From: a bacterium
Lineage (GTDB): Bacteria; UBP6; JAFGXH01
DNA length: 48,578 nucleotides
Assembly (NCBI GenBank): GCA_027064085.1
Contig: JAMOQH010000073.1
Location: forward strand, 1-48,578
Direction of reading: 5' to 3'
Below the pieces are notes generated by a model. It saw nothing but the letters and a program-made list of their open reading frames with translations, made no database searches and was not told the DNA's origin. The first letter of the stretch is position 1; the number at the start of each line of letters is the position of its first letter. A program made the position numbers and the translations under genes. This document shows, piece after piece, positions 25,316 to 36,400 of the stretch.

Positions 25316-26563
25316 TTATTGCCAACTATCAAGATATTTTTTTTGCTCATCAGTTAGTTCATCTATTTCAACGCCCCATTCCATAAGTTTCATTTTAGAA
25401 ACTTCAAAATCTATTTCCATAGGGACATTGTACAGTTTTTTATCTAAATCTTTAGCCTTTTGGGCTAGGTATTCAGCACTTAAAGCTTGTAAGGCAAAAC
25501 TCATATCCATAATTTCAGCGGGATGACCATCTCCTGATGCTAAATTAACAAGCCTTCCTTCTGCAAGTAGATTAATTACACGACCATCAGGCATAACATA
25601 ACCGGTAATGTTTTTTCTCATTTCTTTTATTTCAACACTCATTTCTTCAAGGTCAGGTTTCCATATTTCAACATCAAAATGCCCAGCATTAGCTAAAATT
25701 GCTCCATCTTTCATGTATTTAAAATGTTCACTAGTAAAAATTTTAAAATTTCCTGTTAATGTTATAAAATAATCCCCGATTTTAGCAGCTTCAACTGATT
25801 TCATTACTCTAAAACCATCCATAACAGCTTCCATTGCTTTAATAGGGTCTATTTCTGTAACTATTACATTTGCCCCTAATCCCCTAGCTTTTAACGCAAC
25901 TCCTCTTCCACACCAACCATATCCCGCAACGACAACATTTTTACCTGCAACAATTAGGTTAGTGGTTCTCATTATCCCATCCCACACTGACTGACCTGTA
26001 CCATAACGGTTATCAAAAAGATATTTGCTGTAGGCATCATTAACCGAAATCATAGGAAACTCTAGAACTCCTTCTTTTTCCATTGATTTTAGCCTTACGA
26101 TACCAGTTGTTGTTTCTTCACTTCCTCCAATAATATTTTCAAGTAATTTCCTGCGACTTGTATGGACTAACTGTATTAAATCTCCTCCATCATCAATAAT
26201 TATATCAGGTTTTATGTCAAGTACCATGTTTAGATGTTCAAAATATTCTTTTTCACTTATTCCATGAATAGAATAAACGCTCATTCCTGATTTTACAAGA
26301 GCTGCCGCAACATCATCTTGAGTTGAAAGGGGATTACTGCTTGAAATACTTACTTCTGCACCTCCAGCTTTTAAAACTTTTGCTAAATAAGCTGTTTTGG
26401 CTTCTAAGTGTATTGCAATAGCTATTTTTTTATTTTTGAGTGGTTGTTCTTTTATAAATCGTTCTTCTATACTTCTTAAAACAGGCATATTTCTTTTTAC
26501 CCATTCTATTTTCTGTTCTCCGCTTTTGTATAAATTAATGTTTTTAATTACAGATCCTCTCAT
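25316..26563 (-). CDS. ahcY: Adenosylhomocysteinase
   Basis: NAD-dependent enzyme splitting S-adenosylhomocysteine into adenosine and homocysteine, which keeps SAM-dependent methylations going. 415 aa from the ATG at 26563 (AGGAG six bases upstream; the longer frame adds MILGEN only). Recognisable parts are [42 protein letters not shown], the NAD loop [13 protein letters not shown] and GHFDVEIW. It is the short prokaryotic type without the insertion found in longer homologues. Confidence 0.96.
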   Translation of the reverse strand: MRGSVIKNINLYKSGEQKIEWVKRNMPVLRSIEERFIKEQPLKNKKIAIAIHLEAKTAYLAKVLKAGGAEVSISSSNPLSTQDDVAAALVKSGMSVYSIHGISEKEYFEHLNMVLDIKPDIIIDDGGDLIQLVHTSRRKLLENIIGGSEETTTGIVRLKSMEKEGVLEFPMISVNDAYSKYLFDNRYGTGQSVWDGIMRTTNLIVAGKNVVVAGYGWCGRGVALKARGLGANVIVTEIDPIKAMEAVMDGFRVMKSVEAAKIGDYFITLTGNFKIFTSEHFKYMKDGAILANAGHFDVEIWKPDLEEMSVEIKEMRKNITGYVMPDGRVINLLAEGRLVNLASGDGHPAEIMDMSFALQALSAEYLAQKAKDLDKKLYNVPMEIDFEVSKMKLMEWGVEIDELTDEQKKYLDSWQ

Positions 26564-26637
26564 ATTTTCTCCTAAAATCATGAATTAGTTTATAGTTTAA
26601 TGTATATTTAAGTAATTAGTCAATAAAAGTCAGAAAT

Positions 26638-26805
26638 TTAAGATGCAATTTTAAATAAAGTTTTTGATTTTAGCATTATTAGTTTTTTATTAAATGGAAT
26701 TGTATTTATCTCCAAATTAATTTTACCATCTTTTTTTTCATAAGCATATCCATTAAACTTATACTGCTTAGCACCTTGTTTAATAAAAATATCAAATTTT
26801 TCCAT
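26638..26805 (-). CDS. Small protein, unknown
   Basis: 55 aa from the ATG at 26805, preceded by GAGGT five bases upstream; the longer frame to 26841 has no ribosome site. It is mostly beta-strand-like with Lys/Phe-rich stretches (KFDIFIKQGAKQYKFNGYAY). No family is recognised. It follows the HAD gene and is probably the last gene of the amylase/ODP-GGDEF/HAD operon. Confidence 0.5.
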   Translation of the reverse strand: MEKFDIFIKQGAKQYKFNGYAYEKKDGKINLEINTIPFNKKLIMLKSKTLFKIAS

Positions 26806-26854
26806 GTTTACCTCATAAAAGTTATAGCTTTCATAAAGCAATTATGTTTCCAAA

Positions 26855-27286
26855 TTAAAATAGACCTAAGAACTTTTTCTTTATTTTGACATTAGATTGT
26901 TCTTTCCAAGGAGTCCAAAAGGTATTTTCATTTAAAGGGTCTAGTTTACTTTTTGGTTTTAATATTTCCCATATAACATCCCAGCCTGGAAAGCCACCTA
27001 TATTTCTATCATCAATAAACAAATCTGCATTTAATTTTCTGCTAAATGTATTGTCATAATTTTCATTTTTAAAGTTACTATTTACTGCATAAAATTCAAT
27101 ACCGTTTTTTTTACAAAATTCAACGGCCTCATCAAGTGGTTTTCCATGACGGAATGTCCATAATATAAGTTGATGACCAGCTTTTTGAAGAAGCTTTAAT
27201 GTTTCAAATGCGAATAATTTGGTCGCACCAATTTGTGGGTATTCATGGTCTACTATTGTTCCGTCAAAATCAATTGCTATTTTCAT
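26855..27286 (-). CDS. HAD-superfamily hydrolase (BT0820-like)
   Basis: 143 aa. HAD motif I is IAIDFDGTIVDH at the very N-terminus, motif II lies in LILWTFRHGKPL, and the C-terminal motif is ADLFIDDRNIGG. No cap domain is visible, so this is a compact C0-type phosphatase like the Bacteroides BT0820 group. Substrate unknown. The ATG at 27286 overlaps the end of the ODP-GGDEF gene by 17 bases, so translation is coupled. The one-codon-longer TTG start is unlikely. Confidence 0.8.
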   Translation of the reverse strand: MKIAIDFDGTIVDHEYPQIGATKLFAFETLKLLQKAGHQLILWTFRHGKPLDEAVEFCKKNGIEFYAVNSNFKNENYDNTFSRKLNADLFIDDRNIGGFPGWDVIWEILKPKSKLDPLNENTFWTPWKEQSNVKIKKKFLGLF

Positions 27287-29000
27287 CAAACACTACCTTG
27301 TTTCTTCCTGTTTCCTTTGCTTTATAAAGAGCTTTATCAATTCTTGCTATAAAATCATCTATATTTTCTTTTTTATTTCTGAAAGCACAACCAAAACTTG
27401 CTGTAATCTTATAATTACCCATTGGAAAATCAAATTTTATTTTTGCAATTTGATTTCTGAGCCTTTCTGCAAATTTTACAATATTAATATCTGTTCCTAT
27501 AGTAAAAAGGATAAATTCTTCTCCTCCAAATCTAATTGGAATATCTGATTTTCTCGCAGAATCTAAAACAACTTTGGCAACTTTTTTTAAAACGATATCC
27601 CCTTGAATATGTCCAAATGTATCATTTACATTTTTAAAATGATCTATGTCAAGTATTATTCCACCTATTTTTATAAGGTCATTTCTATCATTTTGAAAAA
27701 AATAATTACTCATTATATCTGTCATATAAATACGGGTAAATAAATTAGTCAAGGGATCTCTTATAGAGCGTTCGTATGTCTTGATTCTTTCTTTATCCAT
27801 TTGTCTGTAAATTAATTCTCTTTCTATTGCAACCTGCAATGGAAGTTTAATTTGTTCTGTAATAATTTCAAGTATTTCATAATTTTCAAGTGATTTCAAA
27901 TCTATGGTTATTACCGCTGTAGGATAGGTGTTTTTCTCTAAATATATGGGATAAACATAATTATTTGTTTCCTTGCAAAAATATAAATTAGGTTTTTCCA
28001 TTGTACTGTCAAAACTAAATAATTTAATTATTCTTAAATCAATACTGTTGTTTTCCAGTGTAAGACCTCTGTACTGATTATGTATAGAATAAAGTATTAT
28101 TTCATCAGTATCTTTTATATAAAAATTTATATTTTTAATTTGTATTTCTGATTCAATAATAGACAATAAGCCCTTTACAACATCTTTAAAATCTCTGTAT
28201 AAAACCATTGTTTTAGTAATATCTTTTAATATTTGATTTAATTTTACAATTTTAGTTATATCTGTTGTCTTTTTAGTTAATAAGTATAGTCCACAATCAA
28301 GAGTTTTTAAATTTGAAATCATATAATTTATTAATTCTTTTTTTATTATTGAGCCATGTTGAGGTAATATTATTTCTACAGGGTATCTTTCTATTTCACT
28401 CATTGCATATTGCAGAATATCATTACTTGGCATATAATGTTGATGAAATGGTTTCATTGATTCAAAATATGATTCATCTTTTGCAAATAATGAAAATTCA
28501 TCTGTAATGCCACCAAATAAATCAGATGAAAATAAAACTTTTGTTTTATGGTCAAATGTTACAAATGCACCTGGAAAATGAGCATATGGAGTAAAAATGA
28601 ATTCAAGTGTTCTGTCTGATAATTCAAGCTTCCATTTCATTTTTTCAATAAGCATATAGTTTAAATTCTTTAAATCATAATGCTTAATTAGCATTTCTGT
28701 ACGCCAATGAGTTAAAATATAGGCATCTTTTCTGTATATTATTTGGTCTATGAATGGTAAAGAACCGGTAATGTCTGGGTCTTGATGGTGAATAATAAAG
28801 TATTTTATATTTGAAAATGGTATTATCTCCTCTATTTTTTTAAAAGTTTCAGGAAATGTTATTTTTGAGCCTATGTCAACTAAAACAGAGTTTTTTCCAT
28901 TTTCTATTAGGTAAGTATGACATTGAAAAGGGTCATTTTCAATTTTACTTCCTACCCACCAAACTTTATTTGCAACTTCTATTGCATGGTTAAAATTCAT
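27270..29000 (-). CDS. Diiron ODP/metallo-beta-lactamase-like sensor fused to GGDEF
   Basis: Residues 1-235 are a flavodiiron-type metallo-beta-lactamase fold. The ligand pattern is H72-x-D74-x-D76 (HHQDPDITGS), H141 (YAHF), D160 (SSDLFG) and H215 (PQHGS), as in oxygen/iron-sensing ODP domains. Residues about 250-395 form a GAF-like linker. Residues about 405-576 are a GGDEF domain with GGEEF at 492-496 and the inhibitory RxxD (RKSD, 483-486) five residues earlier. It has no membrane segment. It should couple oxygen, iron or NO to cyclic di-GMP synthesis. GAGG lies six bases before the ATG. It follows the amylase gene by 8 bases. Confidence 0.88.
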   Translation of the reverse strand: MNFNHAIEVANKVWWVGSKIENDPFQCHTYLIENGKNSVLVDIGSKITFPETFKKIEEIIPFSNIKYFIIHHQDPDITGSLPFIDQIIYRKDAYILTHWRTEMLIKHYDLKNLNYMLIEKMKWKLELSDRTLEFIFTPYAHFPGAFVTFDHKTKVLFSSDLFGGITDEFSLFAKDESYFESMKPFHQHYMPSNDILQYAMSEIERYPVEIILPQHGSIIKKELINYMISNLKTLDCGLYLLTKKTTDITKIVKLNQILKDITKTMVLYRDFKDVVKGLLSIIESEIQIKNINFYIKDTDEIILYSIHNQYRGLTLENNSIDLRIIKLFSFDSTMEKPNLYFCKETNNYVYPIYLEKNTYPTAVITIDLKSLENYEILEIITEQIKLPLQVAIERELIYRQMDKERIKTYERSIRDPLTNLFTRIYMTDIMSNYFFQNDRNDLIKIGGIILDIDHFKNVNDTFGHIQGDIVLKKVAKVVLDSARKSDIPIRFGGEEFILFTIGTDINIVKFAERLRNQIAKIKFDFPMGNYKITASFGCAFRNKKENIDDFIARIDKALYKAKETGRNKVVFDENSN

Positions 29001-29008
29001 ATTTGCCT

Positions 29009-30913
29009 CTAGTTAACTATATTTGGATTATATATGAAATTATTATGAATATTTACAATATTTGATGAAGGTATTAATATTTTAACTCCTCTACTAGGTA
29101 CAAATACATTTATTGCATTATTTGAAACAGTAAAATCATCATTAGAGTCTTTATCATTAAATACATTTTTTAAACTTCCTGATAAACTTGTTGTGATTGC
29201 CGTTGTTGCATCAGATTCACTAAAATTTAGCACAACAAGAGCTTTTTTGCCCATAGCAGTAACCCTTTCAAAAGCAAAAATGCCATCTCCATTAGTAGAA
29301 GAATAAACTATTTTAAAATTACCTTTTCTTAATGGTTCATAGGCTTTTCTTAGTTTTATTAACATTTGTATTAGTTTAAAAGTAGTATTTGTTGTATCAA
29401 AATTGCTTGGAGTCATATCTTCTCTGTTTGCAGGGTCATTTCCTCCTTCAAAATTTTGCTCTGTCCCATAGTAAATACAAGGGATTCCATCTATTGTTAA
29501 TTGATACATTAAAGCCACATGTAAAGTTGACATGGGTGTTTTACTTTCTGTTGGTGGTGTCCAAAGCCATCTACCAACATCATGATTATCCAGAAAATTA
29601 ACCAATAATGATGTAGGATAAACTCCATGTGTAGTTTTTACATCTTCACAATTACCAGTATTGTCATGGCAGTAATAACTCATTCTTCTATCATATAGAT
29701 TTTTTAATTCCTCTGTTTGAGCACCATGTTTTACAACTCCCTCAAGAGCGAATTTTTGAGGGAAATAAAAAGTACTATCTAGTTCTTGATTTTTAGTATA
29801 AGAGCCTACTAATTCATCATTACCATCAAAAACTTCTCCAAACATTAAAAACTTTTCTTTTCCAATATTTTTAGTATACTCTCTTATTTCTTTTGCAAAA
29901 TATTTCCAAAATTCATGTTCAACATGCTTAACTGTATCTATTCTGAATCCATCGAAGTCTGCAACTTTAATCCAATATTTAAAAACATCAGTTAAAGCTT
30001 TTCTAACATCATCTCTTGTTGTATCTAAATCCTTTAATCCACCAGGGAAATCTCCTTTTTCTGATTGTAAAGTCATATAGGCTCTGCATTCAAGGTCATT
30101 CCACCACCAACCTGTCCAGTTTGGGTCTTTCTTTATAAATTTACATGCTTCATTTTCATAACGCCATACTGTTACACGCCCTTTTCTGTTATACCAATCT
30201 TTATTTTGGAATTCTTTAGGCATAGGAGGAATTCTATTTATGCTTGGAACATTCATCCAAATTATATTTGCTTTTTTGCTTTCTCCAAGAGAAGAAAATG
30301 CCTGAACACCCCTAGAATCAAATTCTGGATCCCATTCGCTGGTTCTTGTTAATGGAGAAGGGAAGTCGTTATTACTAGAGCCGTAAGCTTGGCCATTTCC
30401 TCCAATTAAGTAATCATCTGGTTGGTTGTTACCATTGATATCATAATAAAATAATTGACCAATATGGTTTGCAACAATATCTAATATAACTTTAATGCCA
30501 TTTTCATGTGCCACTCTTACCATTTCACGCAATTTGGCAATATTACCAAAATGTGGGTTTACTTTTTTAAAATCCTGAGTCCAGTATCCATGATAACTGT
30601 AAAAACCAGCATCTTCCTCTAAGTTTTTAACAACAGGAGAAATCCATATTGCTGTAATTCCTAGTTCTTTTAAGTAATCCATTTTGTCAATGATGCCTTG
30701 CCAATCTCCCCCGTGGTAGTGACCTGGTTTTGTAATATCAACATTTAGGTTGTTTGAAGTGTCTCCATCATAAAATCTATCGGTTAGTACTTGATAAATA
30801 ATTTCATTTCTCCAATCTTCAACATTTGATGTGATATTTGTTTTACCACTATCTTCGATATTAATACAGCTTATTATTAAAAATGATATTAGTATTATAA
30901 ATAAAAATTTCAC
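29009..30913 (-). CDS. Alpha-amylase family lipoprotein (GH13)
   Basis: The lipobox IISC ends at Cys16, so it is membrane-anchored outside the cytoplasm. It is a GH13 alpha/alpha-1,4-glucan hydrolase of 634 aa. Motifs are DIVANHIG (region I), GFRIDTVKH with nucleophile Asp326, FGEVFDG with acid/base Glu360, and NFLDNHD with Asp445. A C-terminal beta-sandwich follows (about 530-620). Translation uses GTG at 30913 with AGGAG five bases before it. The consensus promoter at 30939-30967 and operator-like repeats at 30990-31032 lie upstream. It degrades starch or glycogen-like polymers. It leads an operon with the ODP-GGDEF gene. Confidence 0.93.
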   Translation of the reverse strand: MKFLFIILISFLIISCINIEDSGKTNITSNVEDWRNEIIYQVLTDRFYDGDTSNNLNVDITKPGHYHGGDWQGIIDKMDYLKELGITAIWISPVVKNLEEDAGFYSYHGYWTQDFKKVNPHFGNIAKLREMVRVAHENGIKVILDIVANHIGQLFYYDINGNNQPDDYLIGGNGQAYGSSNNDFPSPLTRTSEWDPEFDSRGVQAFSSLGESKKANIIWMNVPSINRIPPMPKEFQNKDWYNRKGRVTVWRYENEACKFIKKDPNWTGWWWNDLECRAYMTLQSEKGDFPGGLKDLDTTRDDVRKALTDVFKYWIKVADFDGFRIDTVKHVEHEFWKYFAKEIREYTKNIGKEKFLMFGEVFDGNDELVGSYTKNQELDSTFYFPQKFALEGVVKHGAQTEELKNLYDRRMSYYCHDNTGNCEDVKTTHGVYPTSLLVNFLDNHDVGRWLWTPPTESKTPMSTLHVALMYQLTIDGIPCIYYGTEQNFEGGNDPANREDMTPSNFDTTNTTFKLIQMLIKLRKAYEPLRKGNFKIVYSSTNGDGIFAFERVTAMGKKALVVLNFSESDATTAITTSLSGSLKNVFNDKDSNDDFTVSNNAINVFVPSRGVKILIPSSNIVNIHNNFIYNPNIVN

Positions 30914-30938
30914 AGCTACTCCTAAAATTTGACAATAA

Positions 30939-30967
30939 ATTATATTAACTATTGATTTCTATGTCAA
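30939..30967 (-). promoter_or_regulatory. Promoter of the amylase operon
   Basis: Minus strand: perfect TTGACA (30962-30967), 17 bases, perfect TATAAT (30939-30944). This is the best sigma-70 match in the window, about 26 bases before the GTG. Confidence 0.8.
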
Positions 30968-30989
30968 GATTTTTCAGTTTTTAAATGCT

Positions 30990-31032
30990 ATATGTTTCAA
31001 TTTGAAACGATATGTGTTTTTTTGAAACATAT
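30990..31032. promoter_or_regulatory. Operator-like cluster of TTGAAAC half-sites
   Basis: ATATGTTTCAA (30990-31000) and TTGAAACATAT (31022-31032) are exact inverted repeats 21 bases apart. A third copy, TTGAAACGATAT (31002-31013), makes the palindrome GTTTCAATTTGAAAC (30994-31008) with the first. It is in the divergent gap between the amylase and dprA genes, upstream of the amylase promoter, so an activator or a regulator of dprA could bind here. Confidence 0.5.
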
Positions 31033-31088
31033 ATCCTATTTTATCTTAAGGAAAGATTATTGCAATAAAAGAATTATTTTGGAGAATT

Positions 31089-32243
31089 ATGTTGAATTAT
31101 ATATATAAAAAATATGAAAATGCCTTTAAGGAGATATTTACAAAAGAGGAGTATTATGAATATCTCATTTATTCTGCTAAAAATATGACTAATTATAAAA
31201 AATATATGGGTAAATATAAAACTTATGAAGAATTTATTATTGATATCATTAATAATCAGATACCGCCATATTTTTTAGGTTTAAAAGATTATTTAAATCA
31301 ATTCATAAATAAAGAATGGGAGTATATAAAAAAAAATAATATAAAAATCTTACATATTAATAATCCCTTTTATCCTAAAAGATTAAAGAAAATTAAAAAT
31401 GCACCTAAATTTATCTTTTATAAAGGAGAATTAACTTTATATCTTAAATCTATTGCTGTTGTTGGTACTCGTAATTATAACAGAGTGGGGGAGTATTTAA
31501 CTATGAGTTTTACAAAAGAAATAATTAACAATAATATTAATATTGTATCTGGTAGTGCAAGAGGAATTGACACTATTGCTCAAAAAGAAGCATTAAGGAA
31601 TGGAGGAAATATCATTATTGTTACTGGAGTTGGTTTAGGGGCTTTTCTTGAAACCTATCAGGGAAGAGAATATTTAAAAAAAGAAAATAAAGTACTCTTT
31701 TTAACGGAGTTTCCCTTGTTTTTTAAAGGAAATAAGCAGTCATTTCCCATAAGAAATAGAATAATTGCAGGTTTAGCTCTTGCAACGATTATGATACAAG
31801 CACCAATTAAATCGGGGGCGTTATATACTGCAAATTATACTCTATTACAGAATAAGCCACTTTTTATACCTATGGGGGAGTATTTTAATAATAATTTTGA
31901 TGGAAATTTAGAATTTTTAAAAAGATGTAAATATGAAGAGAATATTTATTTATTGATTGATATTAAAACTATATTAAAAATACTAAAAATTGAAAACTCT
32001 AATAAAAATAAATACAAAAAATTAAAATTTAGGGATTTTTCTAATATTAGTAAAAATGAAATAGAAATTTTGTCATATATTCAAAATATTTATCCTGAAT
32101 CTGTATATTTTGATAAACTATTTACTCAATACAATTTAAAAAATAAAGTATCCTTGATGAAGTTTCAAAGTAAAATATTTAATTTAATGATTAATGATTT
32201 TATAGACGAATTACCAGGAAAACGGTATATTTATAAGGAGTAA
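31089..32243 (+). CDS. dprA: DNA-processing protein DprA
   Basis: DprA loads RecA on incoming single-stranded DNA during natural transformation. 384 aa. The Rossmann-like core has GTRNYNRVGEYL, SGSARGIDTIAQKEAL, TGVGLG, FPIRNRIIAGLA and KSGALYTA, in family order. A short helical N-terminus and a winged-helix-like end (about 315-384) flank it. GGAG lies six bases before the ATG. It is transcribed alone, divergently from the amylase operon, and converges on thrC with only 38 bases between and no visible terminator. It suggests competence or at least DNA uptake. Confidence 0.93.
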   Translation: MLNYIYKKYENAFKEIFTKEEYYEYLIYSAKNMTNYKKYMGKYKTYEEFIIDIINNQIPPYFLGLKDYLNQFINKEWEYIKKNNIKILHINNPFYPKRLKKIKNAPKFIFYKGELTLYLKSIAVVGTRNYNRVGEYLTMSFTKEIINNNINIVSGSARGIDTIAQKEALRNGGNIIIVTGVGLGAFLETYQGREYLKKENKVLFLTEFPLFFKGNKQSFPIRNRIIAGLALATIMIQAPIKSGALYTANYTLLQNKPLFIPMGEYFNNNFDGNLEFLKRCKYEENIYLLIDIKTILKILKIENSNKNKYKKLKFRDFSNISKNEIEILSYIQNIYPESVYFDKLFTQYNLKNKVSLMKFQSKIFNLMINDFIDELPGKRYIYKE

Positions 32244-32281
32244 TTGTATTTCAAGAGAGTTATTTTAGAGTTTAGTAGTTT

Positions 32282-33463
32282 TTAATTTAATTCATCAAGG
32301 TTTTTAATAGGTTTAGGCATGTTAATTTCTTTTTCTATTGAAAAAATATCTTTTAGTCCACTACCCGTTAGTAAGATAAGAATTTCTCTGTCATTAACTC
32401 CTATTTTTTTCCATTTTTTCATTCCTGCATAAGCTGTTACAGCTGCTGGTTCTGCAAATAACCCATAATCCTTACCTAATTCTAATGATGCATCTAAAAT
32501 TTCCCTATCATTTACTAAAATAGTATCTCCTTGATATTTTAAAATAAACTCCTCTGCCATATAAAAATTTCTAGGGATATCAACAGATATACTGTCTGCT
32601 ATAGTTGTACTTGGAGTTAAAGTAAATTCATCTTTACCTATATTTTGAACTAGATTTCTACTTCCTTCAGATTGAACCATTACTATATTAGGCATTTCTT
32701 TTATTAGCTCTAGTTTTAATAAATCTTCAAGCCCTTTGTATAGTCCACTTATGATAACTCCATCTCCCGTAGCAACAAATATATTGTGTGGAATTTCTTT
32801 ATTCATTTCTTTAAATTGAAAATATAGTTCTATTGCAACACTTTTTTTACCTTCCACTGTAAATGGATTATAGCCCGTATTTCTATTGTACCAGCCAAAT
32901 TTTCTACTTGCTTCAATAGATAATTCAAAAGCATCATCATAAGTACCGTCTATTGGTATAATTTTACCTCCATAAAGCCCTGATTGTAATAATTTTGCTT
33001 TTGGTGCAGTTTTAGGAACAAAAAGTATTGATTTTATTCCCTGAGAAGCACATATTCCTGCTAGTGATGATGCTGCATTGCCTGTTGAAGCTGTAATGAT
33101 TGTATCTATATTATTTTCTTTTGCATAAGCAACTACAAGATCTGATGCCCTGTCTTTAAATGAAAATGTTGGGTTTAGAGCATCAAATTTAAAGTAGATG
33201 TTATTCATTTTATATATGGGGGTATTTCCTACTTTGAGTGGAGATAAAGATTCAAGTGAATTTATTGGCCATATTTTTATTATATCTTCTCTCCGTTTGA
33301 AATTCTCCTTAATTTCATCATAATTATAAATTACTTTTAATATACCTTTAAGCCTTTTATCTTTAGCGTTTTCCAAGTCACATTTTGGGCATAGATACTT
33401 TACTTCATCTTTTTGATACTTAGTTTTGCAGTTGACACATTCAAAATAATATTTTTCAGTCAT
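32282..33463 (-). CDS. thrC: Threonine synthase
   Basis: PLP enzyme converting O-phosphohomoserine to threonine. An N-terminal zinc-ribbon (Cys9, Cys12, Cys25, Cys28) is followed by the PLP core with SFKDR (Lys103 as Schiff-base lysine), TASTGNAASSLAG, FVATGDGV and LTGSGLKD. 393 aa from the ATG at 33463. This start has GGAG seven bases upstream and overlaps the stop of the propeller-GGDEF gene by eight bases. The four residues added by the longer frame have no ribosome site. Translation is thus coupled to a signalling gene, an unusual partnership. Confidence 0.93.
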   Translation of the reverse strand: MTEKYYFECVNCKTKYQKDEVKYLCPKCDLENAKDKRLKGILKVIYNYDEIKENFKRREDIIKIWPINSLESLSPLKVGNTPIYKMNNIYFKFDALNPTFSFKDRASDLVVAYAKENNIDTIITASTGNAASSLAGICASQGIKSILFVPKTAPKAKLLQSGLYGGKIIPIDGTYDDAFELSIEASRKFGWYNRNTGYNPFTVEGKKSVAIELYFQFKEMNKEIPHNIFVATGDGVIISGLYKGLEDLLKLELIKEMPNIVMVQSEGSRNLVQNIGKDEFTLTPSTTIADSISVDIPRNFYMAEEFILKYQGDTILVNDREILDASLELGKDYGLFAEPAAVTAYAGMKKWKKIGVNDREILILLTGSGLKDIFSIEKEINMPKPIKNLDELN

Positions 33464-36400
33464 TTCTTTCTCCATTTATTATTTTTCCAATTTTTAAAAA
33501 ATTAACATTTAATGCTTTATTTAAGTCATCAAGATATTCATGTATATTTTCTTTTGGCGGTAAAAATTCAGAAATATCTAGTCTAACCCCTTTATTTCTA
33601 CCATTTTCTTTTGCATAATACAATGCTAAATCTGCAATTATAATTGCATGTTCTAAGTCTATGTAATTAGGAGTTTGATTTAAAATAGGATAACTTACAT
33701 ATCCAATAGAGCAAGATTTTTTAATTGTTTTTTCTCCTGAAAGAACTTTAAAATTATGACAGTTAACTTCTGTTAACAATTTATTACAATAAATATCTAA
33801 ATAATCTTTTTGGCAATTTTTCAATATTATCAGAAATTCTTCGCCTCCCCATCTTATTATTGCATCACTTCCTCTAGTAGTTTTTTTAAAAACATCTGCT
33901 AACTCTTTTAAAACTATATCTCCACTATCATGTCCATATTTGTCGTTAACAAGTTTAAAATGGTCTAAATCAACCATAAAAATACCCATTACATTGTTGT
34001 TGTTATCTCCTTCTCTTTTAGGGTTATTTAAAGTTGATAATTTATTTTGTATAAAATTATTAATTTCATCTTTTAAAACAACTTTAAAGAAATACCTGTT
34101 TCTTAAGCCTGTTAAAGAATCACTTAAGGCCATTTCTTCTAGTTTTTTATTTGTTTCGTATAACTCTTTAGTTTTTTCATTAACTTTTTGTTCTAATAAT
34201 TTATTTGCTTTTTTTATTGAGGATATTCTATATTTTATAATAATGAATATAATTAATGAAAATACAATAATTGTAATAGTTATAAATGAACCCTTTTTAT
34301 AAAATGGAGGGATAACTTCAATATTAATTTCTATATTATTTTTTGATAAAATTTGTTTACTGTTTTTTCCTTTAATCATTAAGGTGTATTTTCCTGGTTT
34401 TGATGTTGTAAAAACTAATCGATTACTTGTTGTAAAGTCGCTCCAATTGTTAGTAAATCCGATAATTCGGTATTGATATGTGTTTTTATTAGTATCTAAA
34501 TAATCTATTATTGAAAATTTAAATGTAATTATATGATTATCATAATTTATTTTTAAGTTTTTAGTTTCTGAAATATTCATATCTTTATTTTTGTAGTTTT
34601 TACCGTCTATTTTTATTGAAATCAAGCTAATGGAAGGCTCTTTTTTATTTATTTTTATTTTATTTGAATTAAATAATATTGCACCTTTTTTACTGCCAAA
34701 GCAAATTGTATTATCGTTTTTTAGGGAATAGGCATTTTCATTAAATTCATCAGTAAATAAACCATCTTTCTTGTCAAACTGAAATAATTTTTTGTCCTTA
34801 AATTTAACCCAGAAAATTCCTTTTCCTGAAGAAAACCATATATCATGATTTTTATCAACAATAACACTAATTAAAACTTTATTATTTAATCGTTTTAGAA
34901 AATCAAATTCAATAAATTTCATTGTATTTAAATCAAATATAATATAGCCAGCTTCTGTTGCACCCCATATATAATTATTAAGTGAATCATAGGAAATGGA
35001 ATATATAGAATTATTAATAGCAAGTGATTTATTTTTGAATTTTTTGGTATAATTTTTAAATTTTTTATTTTTATATAAAAATAAGCCACCACCATAAGTT
35101 GCAATCCACAGGTTTTTATTTCTATCTTCAATAATATCTCTGATTTGATTGCTTTTTAGGGTACAGTTATTTCTTAAAGTATTTTTAAATATTTTGAATT
35201 TATTTTCATTTTTTAAATATAAATTTAAACCTGCATCATAAGTTCCAATCCAAATATTATTTTTACTATCTTTAAATAGTTTTGAAATATAGTTACTCGT
35301 CAAACCTGGTATTATTTTAGATTTTTTATTAATATTTGTAAAGGTTTCGTTTTGGGCATCAAAAATTTCAATACCTGCACCATAAGTTCCAAGCCATTTT
35401 GTTTTGGTATCAATATCAATAATTGATGTTGCATTTGATTCACTCATTGAGAATTTATTATTATCAGAGTGTAAATATTTTTTTATAAAATTATTATTAT
35501 TATCGTAAATTGTAAGGCCATTAGTGGTACTAACCCAAAGATTTTTGTTCTTATCTTCATAGATATTCCATACAACATCATCTATTAATGAATTATTATT
35601 GTTTTTATCATGAAATAGGTATTTAACAGGCAATGTATTTTTATTAATTTTAATTAAACCTTTACTTAAGGTTCCTATCCATATTAACCCCATTTTATCT
35701 TTAAAGATTGAACGGACATGTATATTTTCTAATCCTTTTATTGTGTCAAATTTATTTTTTGTTATATCATATATAAATAATCCTTTTTCTGTTCCTATCC
35801 ATAAAAGATTACTAGTAGTTTCAAAAAATAATTTTCTTATTAAGCTTTCTTTTAATATTTGATTATTTTTTTTTCTAAAATATAAAGCTTTATTTGTATT
35901 TTTTTGTAAGTCAATTACATTTAATGCTCCATCTCTTGTTCCTACAAAAAGTTTATTATTGTTATCTCCAGTAATCCATTCTATATTTTTTCCTTCTATT
36001 TTTATATTATATTTAATAAACTTGTTTTTTGGGTAATCATATCTGGTTAATATCCCACTTCCTTTAGTTGCAATCCATAGGTTATGCCTATTGTCTTCAT
36101 AAACCATTCTTATATAATTACTTGTTATTGTATTTTTGTCTGATTCACGGTGTAAATAATGTTTTATTTCTTGAGTTTTAGGGCTAAATCTTTTAAGGCC
36201 TTTTCCATTAGTCGAAATCCAAATGTAACCTTTACTGTCTTTAAAAATATTTCTTATGTGTTTTCCTATAATTTTATCTTTTTTTAAAGCGATATTATAT
36301 CTATTAATTTTTAGGGTATTTATATTTATTTTGTTTAATCCTCCATCAAATAAACCAACCCATAGGTTATCTGATTCTTCTTCGTATAATAATGAATAAA

